DNA of 64,000 bases from Dromiciops gliroides (taxonomy: Eukaryota; Chordata; Mammalia; Microbiotheria; Microbiotheriidae): positions 10,054,223-10,118,222 of the forward strand of contig NC_057866.1 in the NCBI RefSeq assembly GCF_019393635.1. Direction: 5' to 3'. Made by a program: the position numbers and the translations under genes. Below, piece after piece: positions 11,165-22,979 of the stretch. A model generated the notes under the pieces. The model ran no database searches. It was not told the DNA's origin and saw only the letters and a program-made list of their open reading frames with translations. Position 1 is the stretch's first letter. Every line of letters begins with the position of its first letter.

Positions 11165-11309
11165 GGGGCAGCTGGGTGGCGCAGTGGATAGAGCACGAGC
11201 CCTGGAGTCAAGAGAGCCTGAGTTCAAATCCGGCCTTAGACACTTGACACTAGCTGTGTGACTCTGGGCAAGTCACTTAACCCCAATTGTCTCAACAACA
11301 ACAAAAAAA
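11165..11309 (+). repeat. CORE-SINE (WSINE1/Mar-1-like)
   Basis: Forward copy with a CAACAACAA tail, flanked by AGAATGTTGATGG and AGAGTGTTGATGG (one mismatch). Confidence 0.85.
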
Positions 11310-11314
11310 GAGTG

Positions 11315-11750
11315 TTGATGGTAGTGATCTTTTGTTTTCAAAGAGGACCAGCGACATCATGGGGTGATGTTTTGCCTTTCTCATGAATTGGATTTAAGTG
11401 AGGCACAGCTGCTCAGAGTCATCAGCCTCACTCCCTCTTCCAGAGACATCAAAGTCCAGTGGTCAGACAGAAGTCAAGTCAACTGGTGATAGCCCAGAAT
11501 GAAGTGGATGTTCTTGGCGTCTCAGATGTCTGACCAAGCTCTAAGCACCACACAGTCCCTGCTTTAGCTGCCTTCATGGCCATTGGAACAAATTGTTCTC
11601 AGGGAAGTCTTCACATGCTTAGGGTAGATGGTCCCCTAACTTGTATCTGTGACTGGCCCATTTTCATTTCTACAGACACATCCATGATGGTACCTTCTGT
11701 GCCACCTCTCTGGCAAGTCAGTGTTGGTATCTTCTATAGCCTACTTTTTT
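11315..11750. repeat. Marsupial interspersed repeat, family not named
   Basis: Contains 'caaagaggaccagcgacatc', 'ggtgatgttttgcctttctc' and 'gaccaagctctaagcaccac'. I recognise these as an abundant marsupial repeat but cannot give a secure family name. No coding signal is seen. Confidence 0.4.
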
Positions 11751-11805
11751 TGTTGGGTCTGCCCTTCTTGCCCTTGGTGATATAGTTTCCTTTGATATTG
11801 TAGAA

Positions 11806-11960
11806 CAAAGGTATCAAACAGACAGCCCATAAGAGTGTGGCCTGAACCAGTAATTGGGAAAACAGAACAAAATAAGTGAAAATATAAGAACACAGAAAAT
11901 GTGGCTCTGTGGTTTCCTAAGTCGATATTTTCTACTTCAGTTTGACAGCCATCGTTGATA
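11806..11960. mobile_element. hAT-like short DNA transposon, diverged
   Basis: Ends 'ggtatcaaac' and 'gtttgacagcc' form rough terminal inverted repeats, like those of the better-preserved copy at 12831-12976. It is probably a non-autonomous element. Confidence 0.35.
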
Positions 11961-12319
11961 AGCAGCAATTTATATCAACAGCATCAGGAACTGAAATGGA
12001 GGAAAAGTAAGGACAACAATTAAAGATTTCTTTTTCAGCTCTATTGGGGGAAACTATAGAATCCAAGGTAATGTATGATGGTTGCTTAGGATGTGAGGCA
12101 ATTTTAATTGAATGAAGAGAGAAGGCAGAACTACTTCACTTTTGAGAAGGGTCTTTGGGCTAGAAAGCATATTCTGGACAAGAGGTATTGTTCATCTACT
12201 GGGTTTCCTGGTGCCTCTATGCTAGTGCTTTCCCTCTGATATTACCTCCAGTCTAACAGGTATCTATCTTCTTTGATCCTAGTTGTTTGCAAGTGCCCCC
12301 CCCCCATTAGACCTGGCAC

Positions 12320-12425
12320 TTCACGAGGGCAAGAAGCATGTTTTTGCCTTTTTTGGTATGCCCAATGCTTAGCACAGTAGCTGGCACATAGTAGGTGTTT
12401 AATGAATGTTTGTGGACTGATCAGT
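12320..12425 (+). repeat. L2 3' end fragment
   Basis: Characteristic phrases 'agcacagtagctggcacata' and 'taggtgtttaatgaatgttt' mark the L2 3' terminus. Confidence 0.6.
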
Positions 12426-12830
12426 TTGAAAAGGGTAACGTTTTCCATGTATAAAAACCCCACCAGTTTGGGAGGTAGATTGGCTAGGACAGATGCTTCC
12501 CAACAGATAGCCTGACTGGTTTGTCGTAATCATGGCCAGCATTAGCCCCCTACCTTGACCAGTGTCTGGCTAGGTTCAGGATGAACTTTTGAAAAATGCA
12601 AAAGAAACATTACAGATATTATTTCTTCAACTTATTATAAATTTGGTTCATATTTTGTACCCACTTGGAATCTCCATCAAGAAAATTTCCCAATATAGTT
12701 CAGGTCTCATAACTATCTCATGAAGATTCTTATCTCCTTTTCTCTGCTCGGCCTATCAGCAAACACGTTATGGCTTGGTTCATTGTTATTACTTGAAAGA
12801 GTAAGCTAATGAAGCATCTTGTAGTCCAAT
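12425..12830. other. Intergenic, no gene or clear repeat seen
   Basis: AT-rich sequence without long open frames, splice-like structure or a repeat I recognise. Confidence 0.4.
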
Positions 12831-12976
12831 AGTGTCAAACTCAAATAGAAAGGGTCCCCTGTGGCCCCACAGTGAATTAGAAAAAAAGGACACATTCATA
12901 TTATTTACTTTGTTAAACATTTCCCAGCCGCACTTTAATCTGGTTCAGTCCCACTCAATGAGAGTTTGACAACTTT
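12831..12976. mobile_element. hAT-like non-autonomous DNA transposon
   Basis: Terminal inverted repeats are visible as 'agtgtcaaactcaa' at the left and 'gagtttgaca' at the right. The interior carries 'ccctgtggccccacagtg' and 'cactttaatctggttcag'. About 145 bp, with no transposase. Confidence 0.5.
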
Positions 12977-14080
12977 GTGGAAGAGACTTCCCAAGGGAAA
13001 GAAAGCTTGCCACCCTACTTGCAAGGTCGAGTATCTCCAAGCCCAAGGCAGGGAGGGCCCTACTCTGCTGAGTTCACACGTCTAAACTTCCCAAGAGATG
13101 AACACTCCCAGTAGACTTTGCCCAAGGAGAGCTCCCATTCCTGTCCTGCCTCCCAATTTTCCAGTCCTGGTGGGGGAGGATATGCCATCTCATTATGCCT
13201 CACCTACCTTATAGGTATTTCAGAGGACTTTGGCCAAGAGCTGTTTTCAATCTTAGACTCTCATCTCAGTAAAAATCTGTGACATCTTTACTTCCACCTT
13301 GGCTGAATTCTGGCAAGCATATATGGCCACTGACCTGGAGGTTGGAGAAAAAGAGAGAGAGGAAGAGAAAGAGACAGGGGGTAGGGGAATGGGGGAGGCT
13401 GTTGGGGGGAGTCTCCATCCGTTAATTAGAACCACCCACTGCAGCAGTCGGGATGGGAGCTCTCTGAATTCGAGTAGATTAGAATTCAGGAGACTCAATT
13501 AGTTTGTCCTGCTCATTTCAGTTTTTTCAGCAAATGCCTCTCCAGCCGAGTGGTACCCTAGAGTCTGCACTAGGGACCCAGGTAGTAGTAGGTGGTACCT
13601 TGCTTCCCACCAAGCAGTACTCTGGAATCCCTGAAAAGGAATGAGCATCCCTAACACACACCAGAGATGGAACTTTTTCCAGACAAAAAAGGGGATACTA
13701 GGAAGCCATTTTTGGAGTTGCCATATCATCCCCTCCCAAAATGTGGGAACCCTTATCACCCCAATATGGATGCAGATTTAGAAGCCTGCATCATCCTGCT
13801 CCCACCTCTCAAATCTTTTCTTTAACAAGCCTTGAGTGTGTTTCTCCCCTCCCCCCTTCCCTAGTGTTCCTAGAAAGGAACAATCAATGCTACCAGAGAC
13901 TGGCTATTTTTGACATGCACATGGATCTTTCCAGGGAGTCCTGCCCTATATCGAGCAAGTGTGAGGAAGCAGGCTTTAGCATGTTCTTCTGTAGTTTTTC
14001 CCTTTGGGATTGCATCGGTGAACTCAACTCAGAATCCATAGGAGAAAGGGAAATAAACTTATGGTCCACAAAGATCCTAA
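12977..14080. other. Intergenic, no gene seen
   Basis: Mixed single-copy-looking sequence. Open frames here (for example 13299-13502 and 13499-13759) have no recognisable domain, and the 13741-14154 frame runs into a SINE poly(T). Confidence 0.4.
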
Positions 14081-14090
14081 CAGGGAGAAT

Positions 14091-14271
14091 CTTTTTTGTT
14101 TTTTTTTTTAATTTTTTTTTTTGTTGTTGTTTTTTGTGGGGCAATGAGGGTTAAGTGACTTGCCCGAGGTCACACAGCTAATAAGTGTCAAGTGTCTGAG
14201 GCTGGATTTGAACTCAAGTCCTCCTGAATCCAAGGCCAGTGCTTTAACCACTGCACCACTTAGCTGCCCCT
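14091..14271 (-). repeat. CORE-SINE (WSINE1/Mar-1-like)
   Basis: Inverted copy with a long T-rich start. The 9-base repeat AGGGAGAAT flanks it (14082-14090 and 14272-14280). Confidence 0.85.
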
Positions 14272-14937
14272 AGGGAGAATGTTTTGATCATTCATATAGA
14301 TATGTATCTGTAAGTTAATGCTGACTAACAGTTCCCTGGAGTTTGGAAGGATTGTCCATGCAGTTCCAAAATTCTAAGATGCAAACATTTCTGTATGTGC
14401 ACTTTTGACAAATGACTAGAACTACAAAGAGCAGTTACAAGAAATAAAGGGCAGTGGTGAGTTTGGTTAGTCCTGCCAGACTAAGGTTGGTGAATGCAGT
14501 TGGCTGGTTGTCTCTCATTGTGCTTCAGGGTAGTCTGACCTGGCCTCGCCCAGTGGTCTTGCCTCACTAAGCCAACCAGTATAGGGTTGTTGTTTTTTTA
14601 GTGTGACATTGCCAACAGTCTGATCACTTTCAGTTCTTGGCACTTTCTCTGCATGCCCTAAGAGGACTCCCAAGACTCCATGCAGGAAAAGGAAAGAAAT
14701 GGATTCTCCTAGGAACACACACACACACACAAACATAACTTTATTTCCTCATGTACACCTCCCAAAATCAATAATCAGAGCAACTCTCCAACTGTGAAAT
14801 CTCTAGCTGCTGTTTTATCTGCTTATGGATCCCATAAAGTACCTTCAGTCCCCATCTCTTCCCCACTACTAGCCAAAGCAGCTGAAGGACTAGCTATCTC
14901 CTACATCTAGTCACTGAGGATAATAGTTTCCACTTTT

Positions 14938-15352
14938 GTTTTGTTGTTGTTGAGTCATTTCAGCTGTATGATTCTTTGTGAACCCATTTGGAATTTTCTT
15001 GGCAAAGATACTGAAGTGGTTTTCCATTGCCTTTTCCAGCTAATTTTACAAATGAGGAAACTGAGGCAAAGAGGGTGAAGTGACTTACCCAGGATCACAT
15101 AGCTAGTGTCTGAGGCCAGATTTGAATTTTTTTTTTTATTTTAGTGAGGCAATTGGGGTTAAGTGACTTGCCCAGGGTCACACAGCTAGTAAGTGTTAAG
15201 TGTCTGAGGCCGGATTTGAACTCAGGTACTCCTGACTCCAGGGCCGGTGCTCTATCCACTGCGTCACCTAGCTGCCCCTCAGATTTGAATTTAAGATGAG
15301 TCTTCCTGACTCCAGGCCTGGCCCTCTGTCCATTGTGTCACCTAACTGCCAT
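14938..15352 (-). repeat. Mar-1 SINE split by a younger SINE
   Basis: Reverse Mar-1: tail 'ttttcttggcaaagatactg', then 'gaggaaactgaggcaaagag', and after the interruption 'cttcctgactccaggcctgg' and 'cacctaactgcc'. Confidence 0.8.
15130..15279 (-). repeat. CORE-SINE nested in Mar-1
   Basis: Inverted A-tailed SINE within the older Mar-1, flanked by the exact duplication CAGATTTGAATTT (15117-15129 and 15280-15292). Confidence 0.93.
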
Positions 15353-15439
15353 TTTTGTAGGACTTTATATCTCCAGATATATATCCACTGTTGTTCCAAC
15401 AGCTCTGTGAGGAGGCAATAGGAGGGCTCTTCTCCCCAT

Positions 15440-16205
15440 TATATTAATTTTTTCATTAAAAAATATTTTCTCTTATTTTATTTTTTCTCAGTTACATGTA
15501 AAAAATTTAACACCCATGTATTAAAATTTTGAGTTCCAAATTCTCTCCTCCCCTCCCACTTCCTTGAGATGCAGTTTGATATCAATTATATATGAGAAGT
15601 CCTATAAAATATATTTCCATTGTACCCATGTCACAAAAAGAAACAGACCAAAAGAAAGTTTTAAAAGTCTGCTGCAGGAGGCAGATAGATGGTACAGTGG
15701 ATAAAGCACCAGCCCTGGATTCAGGAGGACCTGAGTTCAAATCCAGCCTCAGACACTTGACACTTACTAGCTGTGTGACCCTGGGCAAGTCACTTAACCC
15801 CCATTGCCCTGCAAAAAAAAAAAAAGTCTGCTGCGATCTGCATTCCGACTCAATCAATTCTTTCTTTGGAGGCTGATGGCATTTTTCATCAGAATTGTCT
15901 TGGATCATTTTATTGCTGAGAAAAGTTGTCATTCACAGTTCATCAATGAACAAAATTGCTGTGACTGTGTACAATGTTCTCCTGGTTCTGTTAATTTCAT
16001 ATGGTATCAGTTCATATATCTTCTCTGAATCCATTCCCTTCATCATTTCTTACAGTACAATATTATTCCATCACAATTCTATGCCATAGTTTGTGCAACT
16101 GTTTCCCAATGGATGGGCATTCCCTCAATTTCCAATTCTTTGCCACCGGAAAAGAGCTGCTATAAATATTTTTGTACATGTGGGTTTCCTTTTCCTTTGA
16201 TCATG
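15440..16205 (-). repeat. L1 3' end, reverse
   Basis: Marsupial L1 3' terminal region: 'cagttacatgtaaaaaattt', 'ttgagttccaaattctctcc', 'gtgtacaatgttctcctggt' and 'aaatatttttgtacatgtgg'. It is 5' truncated and split by a SINE at 15676-15822. Confidence 0.8.
15676..15822 (+). repeat. CORE-SINE nested in L1
   Basis: Forward copy with an A-tail, flanked by AAAAGTCTGCTGC (15663-15675 and 15822-15834). Confidence 0.9.
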
Positions 16206-16660
16206 ACAAGCATTCACTTTGGTGGGGGGAGGTCAGGGTAGTTCTTTCCATTTAACAGTCAGTCAGTCCTTCTATATATAGTGTTCTTGGTTCTGCTTGT
16301 TTTCACTATAACAGTTCAAGTATGTCTTCCCATACTTCTCTGTATTCTTCCTCTGTATTATTCTTAATTTTTTTTTTTTTAGTGAGGCAATTGGGGTTAA
16401 GTGACTTGCCCAGGGTCACACAGCTAGTAAGTGTTAAGTGTCTGAGGCCGGATTTGAACTCAGGTACTCCTGACTCCAGGGGTGGTGCTCTATCCACTGC
16501 ACCACCTAGCTGCCCCCTCTGCATTATTCTTTATGGCACAGTAATATTCCATGACATTCACTGGCCCCAATTTGTTCATTAGTTCCCTAATGGGCAATAA
16601 GTGGGATTCCAGTTCTTTGCAAACTGAGCCAGTTTCCTGGGGACGAACCCCCATTAGTAT
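16206..16660 (-). repeat. Older L1 3' fragment
   Basis: Reverse L1-like phrases 'tggcacagtaatattccatg', 'tttgttcattagttccctaa' and 'gggattccagttctttgc', interrupted by a SINE. Confidence 0.6.
16366..16516 (-). repeat. CORE-SINE nested in L1
   Basis: Inverted copy, flanked by CTCTGTATTATTCTT and CTCTGCATTATTCTT (16351-16365 and 16517-16531, one mismatch). Confidence 0.9.
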
Positions 16661-16839
16661 GGGCAGGCACAGCTCAAGGACACTGGTATGGCAATCCATG
16701 AAACAAACTCTGCAGTCTCTAAGCCCTGTCTAGCTTCTCCCACTCCTTTAGTGATAGTGGCAAGAGGGTGCAGAGTCACCATTTTAGGCAATCCACTAAC
16801 TTTAATTTGAATACTGGTGTTCTAAGTGGAAGATCTTTT

Positions 16840-17345
16840 GTTTAGTCAGTCAATAAATATCTATTAATCACCTACTATGTGTCAGGCACTGAGGATACAA
16901 AGGCAAAAGAGAGTCTCTGCCCTCAAGGAGCTTACAGTCTAATAGGAGAAATAACATGCAAACCACTATGTACAAATATTATTCCAGATAAAATGGAAAT
17001 CATCAACAGAGGAAAAGCACTGGAAATAAGGTTTGGGAGAGGTTTCTCACAGAAGGTGGGCTTTTAATTGGCATGTGGAAGATGCCAAGGGACTAGGGAG
17101 GGGGAATGATGGAGAACATTCCACCAATGGGGGACAGTCAGAGAAGACACGGAGTCAGGAGATGGAGCATCTTTTTGGAGGAACAGCAGGGAGTCCAGTG
17201 TGGCTGTGTGGAAGAGCATATAGGGTGGGGGGAAGGTCTAAGACAAGGGGAAAGGTGGTAGGGAGCTAGACCATGAAGGGCTTTAAACATCAAATAGAAA
17301 ATTTTGTATTTGATGCTGGAGGCAATAAGGAGTCAATGAGTGGAC
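16840..17345 (+). repeat. L2/L3-type LINE
   Basis: Begins 'cacctactatgtgtcaggca', continues 'ctcaaggagcttacagtcta' and 'gaccatgaagggctttaaac'. It is an old CR1-clade LINE; the exact subfamily is not determined. Confidence 0.5.
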
Positions 17346-18335
17346 ACATTGCTGAAGTAACTGAAGCCAAGTAACCTTGACATTTTGCTATAAATGAAGC
17401 CAGAAAGAGGATGGATGTTGCAGTAAATGTTAAGATGTCTCACAGGTACTGTGAGCAGCTAATCTCTTCCCTTGTTAAGGGTTCCATCTTTTTATTTTAT
17501 GTAGCAAGGTCACAGAATCCACCCATTTCTCTCTGCACATAAGAGTAAGTAGGTTAACTGTTTAGGCCAGGACTATTGTTTATAATACTATCATATACTT
17601 GGTTCACTCTGACCTGGTCCTTTTCCTCTGGTTTTATTTCTCCGTTTTTCTTCAACCGCCTTAGTAGCTTGTCTGCCCAAGGGATGTAGAGGTTCTTTCA
17701 CCTTCTTGTTGAATGGTATTGGGGAGCTACAAACATGTGCCATGGTAACCATCATCTTGCCTCCCCACTGCAAGGCTAACCCAGTGGCACTGCAGACACA
17801 CCTCCCTTTGCTCCCTTGATAAGAGTCTGACCTGGACTTCATCAATTCCTGCCGTTTTACTGCCCCATCTCAGCTGGACCACCCACCCAGATGGCCTCAG
17901 GACATTCATTGTGTCCATCCAAAGACAGGCTCTACTTTGTGCCAATCTCCTCCTTCCCATTAAGGATTATTCCTCTTCTAGTCCAGCACCAATAAAACAG
18001 TTGCGTCTCTAAGGTTTCCTATAAGCTCCAGCCTTTCAGAAACCAGATCAGGTGCTAGCCACAACTACAGTGACAATCCAATTTTCAAGTCCTTAGAGGG
18101 GGGGGGAGGGCGGGGTCCTAAGAAGATCCCTAAGTCAGGGCACTGCCACACCTATGGGGAAGGGCCCCAGCCTCACCAGGGGACAGTCTGCTGTTTACAC
18201 TTGAGCAAACCTTTCATTTTGTTCTCTGAGCATTCAGGCTTCTAACGTCTTGATGAATAACTGCTCTGCAGGACAAGATCTGGTCTTCAGTACCAGATAT
18301 CCTTCTCCCAACTCTGATGTCACCAGAACTTTTTC

Positions 18336-19315
18336 TTTTTTTCTTTTTTTTTTTAATGTATAAGGTATTTTATTTTTTCCGTTACATGTAAAGATAGTTC
18401 TCAACTTTTGTTTATACAAGCTTTCCAATTTCAGATTTTTCTCCCTCCCTCCCCTCCCTCCCCACTCCCCTAGACAGCAGGTAATCTGATATAGGTTATA
18501 TCTATATACATATACATATAGATATATATATATCTATACACACACATATATATACACATAATAACATTAATCCTATTTCTGCATTAATCCTGTTATAAGA
18601 GAAAAAATCAGAGCAGTAATGCAAAACCTCAAAATAGAAAAAAAAACAACAGCACCCAAAACAAAAGAAATAGTATGGTTCAATCAGCATCTATACTCCA
18701 CAGTTCTTTTTTTTTTTTTTCTTGGATTTGGAGATCCTCTTCTATCATGAGTTCCCTGGAACTCTTCTGTACCATTGCATTGGTGAGAAGAATATAGTCC
18801 ATCACAGTAGGTCAACACTCAATGTTGATGCTACTGTGTACAATGTTCTTCTGGTTCTGCTCATCTCACTCATCATCAGCTCACGTAAGACCCTCCAGGT
18901 TTCTCTGAACTCCTCCTGCTCATCATTTCTTACAGCACAATAGTATTCCATTGTATTAATATACCACACCTTGTCCAGCCATTCCCCAATTGATGGGTAC
19001 CCCCTCAACTTCCAATTCCTTGCTACCACGTAAAGAGCAGCTATAAATATTTTTGTACATGTGGGTCCCTTTCCCCCTTCCATGATTTCTTTGGGAAAAA
19101 GACCTAAAAGTGGAATTGCTGGGTCAAAGCGTATGCACAGCTTTATTGCCCTTTGGGAATAATTCCAAATTGCTCTCCAGAATGGTTGGATCAGCTCACA
19201 GCTCCACCAACAATGCATTAGTGTTCCAATTTTCCCACAGCCTCTCCAACATTTATTATCTTCCTTTTTTGTCATTTTAGCCAATCTGATAGGTGTCAGG
19301 TGGTACCTCAGAGTT
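18336..19315 (-). repeat. L1, 5' truncated, with target-site duplication
   Basis: About 980 bp of L1 3' end including the ORF2 C-terminus (minus-strand frame reading GGKGPTCTKIFIAAL and NTMEYYCAVRNDEQEEF). Its poly(A) lies at the left edge. The 17-base duplication GTCACCAGAACTTTTTC (18319-18335 and 19316-19332) is exact. The insertion splits sequence that is continuous in U3 near 49,950. Confidence 0.95.
18500..18560. repeat. (TA)n/(ACAT)n simple repeat in L1 3' UTR
   Basis: Runs of TATATA and ACACACATATAT lie inside the L1 3' region, as is usual for this family. Confidence 0.8.
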
Positions 19316-19729
19316 GTCACCAGAACTTTTTCAATGAGCAGGTGTCTGTGCCAGCTCCTAAGATAATAACTGGGTGGGGCTTCCCCTTTTGCACCTGGGG
19401 GCATCTTTCTCACATTCCTTAATGCTATACCGGGGCAAAGGAGGGTTGGAGCAATGAATGCAGCATCCCTACGATTGCCCCAAGCAGGATCCCGGGCAGT
19501 CACCGCCGCTAGCATCGGGCAGCCTGGGGGAATCAGGGGGTGGGTCAGTAGGGAGGAACAGTCCATCTTCGGCTGCGGGATAGACGTGAAAATCACAGCA
19601 AGGCTGGAGGCGGGGGAAATCCCTGCACCCATGTGTCCCGACCCGGGTCCTGAGCTCTTGCCTAGAGCATTGCTTCTGCAGAGGCTCATAAAAGCTAACT
19701 GACCCGCCCCCTAACGCAGTCTGGGATTA

Positions 19730-20640
19730 ATGGCCACATCGTCAATTAGTTTCTCGTAATTCCGCGCCTTTGTTGATTTCCAGGTCTCCTGCCACACCCC
19801 AGGGAGATTCAGCGGGCTGTGCTTAAAACGAAGCCACGCCCTCTTCCCCGCCCTCCGGAGCCTGGTTGGCTGTAAGTGTCCGGTCCGCTTAGCACCAACT
19901 TGCTTTTCCTATTGGCCGGAGTGCGTGTCTTCCAACTGACGAATCAGAAAGAGACACGGGGATCTATTTTTCGGCACGGACTAGAGCCGTGGTGCTTCTG
20001 ATGAAGAAGAATTTCATTTTCAGCCAAGTGTCCCTCAGCTGTCGTGCGGTCTTCAGGGTTTATGTTGGGTCTTGCTAGGGGTGTGACCCCTCGCCACATC
20101 TCTCCTCGATTTCGTCTCCTTGGCCCTCCCAAAAAAATCTCTTTGACCCCCGCCCCCCCACCAATGGTACAGGCCAAAGTTTAGACTGCGGGCGGGGTCA
20201 GAGCCCTCTGGGCTGGAAGGTACGTTAGGACGATACCATATCTGACCCGAGAAACGGGGGAGCCCGCACCCCCAGAGCCTGGGCTTTTTTCCACAATAAA
20301 CTTCTGATTATTCAAATTCTACATGGAGACACGCTCCCTGTAAGATCCTAAAGAAGTCACCAGTGTCCTGCGTGGAAGTGTCCTGAGTGGAAATGGCTAG
20401 GGGGAGGCACGGTTGGTACGTCCCGAGCTGCGCGCTCTCCCCGCCCCCCCAGCCGGAAGTGGAGGGTCTACAGTTCGCACTTCCGCCTGGGAAGGGGCGG
20501 GGAGGGTGGTTACCAGGCGGCAGCGTCTGCTGGTGCGTCCACAGCTTGTTAGGGCTGCCGGGGCTCTCGGTGGCCCGGGCCAGGGCCCTCCGCCGGCCGT
20601 CACCCGGGTAAGCTGCTGTGGTCCGACCATGGGCGCTCAG
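19730..20640 (+). promoter_or_regulatory. Orphan SYVN1-promoter-like CpG island, copy U1
   Basis: CpG-rich block resembling the SYVN1 promoter. Shared landmarks are 'ggtacgtccc' (about 20,415), GGAAGTG (20,455-20,461), CACTTCCG (20,478-20,485), the 'gggcggggag' stretch, and a splice donor-like GTAAGC just after 'cgtcacccgg' (about 20,609). Upstream, 'cgcgcctttg' and 'cttttcctattggcc' match the U3 copy. No SYVN1 coding exon follows. It may be dead, or may start a noncoding RNA. Confidence 0.7.
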
Positions 20641-20739
20641 CCCTGCCGGGGCGGGATGCCAAAACACCCGGGGGGGGGGGAGCGTGAAGAGATGGGGAAA
20701 GGGCCCGGCCACGGGGGAGGGGTCAGCTCCAGGAGGTCC

Positions 20740-21370
20740 CTTCTCTCCCCCTCTTCCCGCTTCTCTTTCCCTTCCACTTTCTCTTCCCCCTCCCTCTTCC
20801 CAGCTCTCTCCCTCTTTCCCTCTTCTCTTCCTTCTTTTATTCCTCCTTCCTTCCCCCCTCTCCATTCTCCTTCCTCCCTTTTCCCTTCACGCTTTCTCCT
20901 CCTCCCCCCTCTCCCTTCCTCTCCTTTTCCTCCTCCCCTCCTTTCTCCCCCCTTCCCCGTTTGCTCCTCTTCTCCCCCTCCTCTTCCTCCTCTCTGCCCT
21001 CTTATCTCCATCCCTTCTCGTCTCTTTCCATCCTCTTCCTCCTCCCCTGCCTTCCCTTTTTCCTCCTTTCGTTCCCCCTTTCCCTCCTCCTTCCTTCTTC
21101 CTTTTATGCCTCTACCTCCTCCCTTCATCTTATTAAAACCATTAAGGAGTATTGGAAAATGGACATCTTTTGGTTTTTTGGCTAAAAAGTTGACTTGAGC
21201 ATTGCCATCGTAACTGTTGATCTAACTTAACTTTTTCCCTCCTCCCTCCCATCCCCTCCTTTCGCTCCACTCTTCTTCCTTTCTCTTCCTTTCCTCACTC
21301 TCTCCTTTCCCTCTTCTTGCATCTCTCTACCCCTCCTTTTCTTTCCTCCCCACCCCCTCCCCCAGTTGCC
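20740..21370 (+). repeat. Polypyrimidine tract
   Basis: Nearly pure C/T on the plus strand from 20,740 to 21,125, and again 21,225-21,370, with CTCC/CTTC motifs in no fixed period. The long open frames here on both strands (for example 20,618-21,136) are low-complexity artefacts. Confidence 0.9.
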
Positions 21371-21495
21371 ACCCCAGACGCTTTAGAACTCAGGGCCTCT
21401 GCTGGTTGGAAACCTTGGCTGCCCCCACACCCTCCTGGATGTGTTCTGAGCCCTGGGGGAGGAAGGGACAGTCTCTTGGGTTAAAAGGCACTGGA

Positions 21496-21641
21496 GGGGC
21501 AGCTTGGTGGCGAAGTGGAGAAAGCACCAGCCCCTGTATTCAGGAGGATCTGAGTTCAAATCTGGCCCCAGACACTTGACACTTAACTAGCTGTGTGACC
21601 CTAGGCAAGTCACTTAACCCCCATTGCCTCGACCAAAAAAA
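21496..21641 (+). repeat. CORE-SINE (WSINE1/Mar-1-like)
   Basis: Forward copy, flanked by AAAGGCACTGGAG and AAAGACACTGGAG (one mismatch). Confidence 0.88.
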
Positions 21642-21645
21642 AAAG

Positions 21646-22364
21646 ACACTGGAGAGAGGTTCAAATCTAGGCCAAATCCCAGAGTCAATGCCTAGGCCTC
21701 CAGGTATCTCCATGAGTCACCTGAAAAGTGAGGTAGACCTCTGTGCAGGTGGAAGAGACTGATGTTTATGAGGAGAAAGGAAAAGGCTCCCCAATTCCCT
21801 TCTAACTAAAGCAAGGTGAAACCTGGCCCCCTGACAAAGGGTCTAAGGGAGAAGTGGGCTTGCCCTCAGCTGATGCTGGTTTTCAAAGGCTTGGTTGGAT
21901 GGCGTTGGGGCATTAGGGGATAGCCATCGGTGTCAACTTGAGGACTGGGGATGAGGATCTTGGGCATTGAAGAACCTTCATTTTCCCCATTTTGCATATA
22001 GGGAGATTGAGCTTCAAAGAATGATGTCCCCAAGGGCACCCAGAGGGTGAAGGGACCAGAGAGGATCAGGAGAAGACGGGGGTGTGGGGGGGGTGATGAC
22101 ATCTTCAGGAGCATCACCTGACAAATAAGATTACCCTTGGTCTGTTTGCCTCAGAGGAGAGAGTTAGAGCTGTCCCCAAGGCTGTGCAGGCTACCTGGAG
22201 GAGGGCTGGCCGCAGCTCAGCAAATGCAGCCAGGGATGGTGAGGTTTGGGGCTTCCAAGCACAGCCTTTCCTGACCTTCTCTCCCAGCTCCTCCCAGGGA
22301 CTGACCTTTAGAAATTCCTTTGTATGTAATTTGTATCTACTGTCGGAGTGCCTTAGCCCTCCCA
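21646..22364. other. Intergenic, no gene seen
   Basis: Single-copy-looking sequence. The minus-strand frame 22,590-22,114 crosses the MIR/L2 pair and has no domain, so I do not call it a gene. Confidence 0.4.
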
Positions 22365-22697
22365 GTAGACTGTAAGCTGCTTGTGGGCAGCCAGTGTTTG
22401 GGGCTCTTTGTTTTCCCATCTGCTGACATAATAATGGGTAGAGTGCTGACCTGGGAATCCCAAAAGCTTGAATTTGAACACTTGGGTTCAGGATCCACCT
22501 CTGACATTTAATTGCTGTGACCCTGGGCAAGTTATCTCTGCTCTGGACCTCATTTTCCTGTCTAAAATGAAGAGGTTGGACAGCGAGCAATAGAATCTAA
22601 GCCTCTTTAAAATGCCAATTGTTTCTCTATTTTTTCTTTGTATTGCCTAGTTCTGGGCACATAATGGGCTCTTAATAAATGCTTCTTGATTGATTGA
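22365..22697 (+). repeat. L2 3' end with MIR inside
   Basis: L2 phrase 'gactgtaagctgcttgtggg', then a forward MIR (22,435-22,605, with 'gtgaccctgggcaagttatc'), then the L2 terminus 'gggctcttaataaatgcttc'. The same nesting recurs at 37,560-37,870 in U2. Confidence 0.65.
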
Positions 22698-22979
22698 TCC
22701 ACTACAAAAACATTCATAAAATGGCCCAAAAAATGAAGTGAATTTTTTTTGTTGATTGCTAATAAAAATCTCAGATTTTTTTTCTTTTAGAAGAACCTAG
22801 TTTTGTGGATTCCAGTGAGCTCCCCCCTCTCAATATTCACCCCTACACTTTGCTCAGAAGATCCTTCCTGGAGCTACACTCTGCTCTGCACCTTGGGATA
22901 GTTTTCCCTCTTCCTGAGCTATGGCTCTGAAGTTCATGTTGAAGAGAGGATCCTCTTCTTAGAAGATATTCTTAGGGCG

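Noticed and set aside
15592-15876. Repeated small 'protein family' (DKAPALDSGGPEFKS...) appearing in many open frames
   Set aside because: It is the translation of the CORE-SINE on either strand, not a gene family.
18802-19689. 295-aa minus-strand frame as a gene
   Set aside because: Its C-terminal half is L1 ORF2 and its N-terminal half is U1 intergenic sequence beyond the L1 insertion point.
20618-21198. Long open frames (up to 261 aa) through the C/T tract
   Set aside because: Pure low-complexity composition opens several frames on both strands at once; no domain, start context or splice support.
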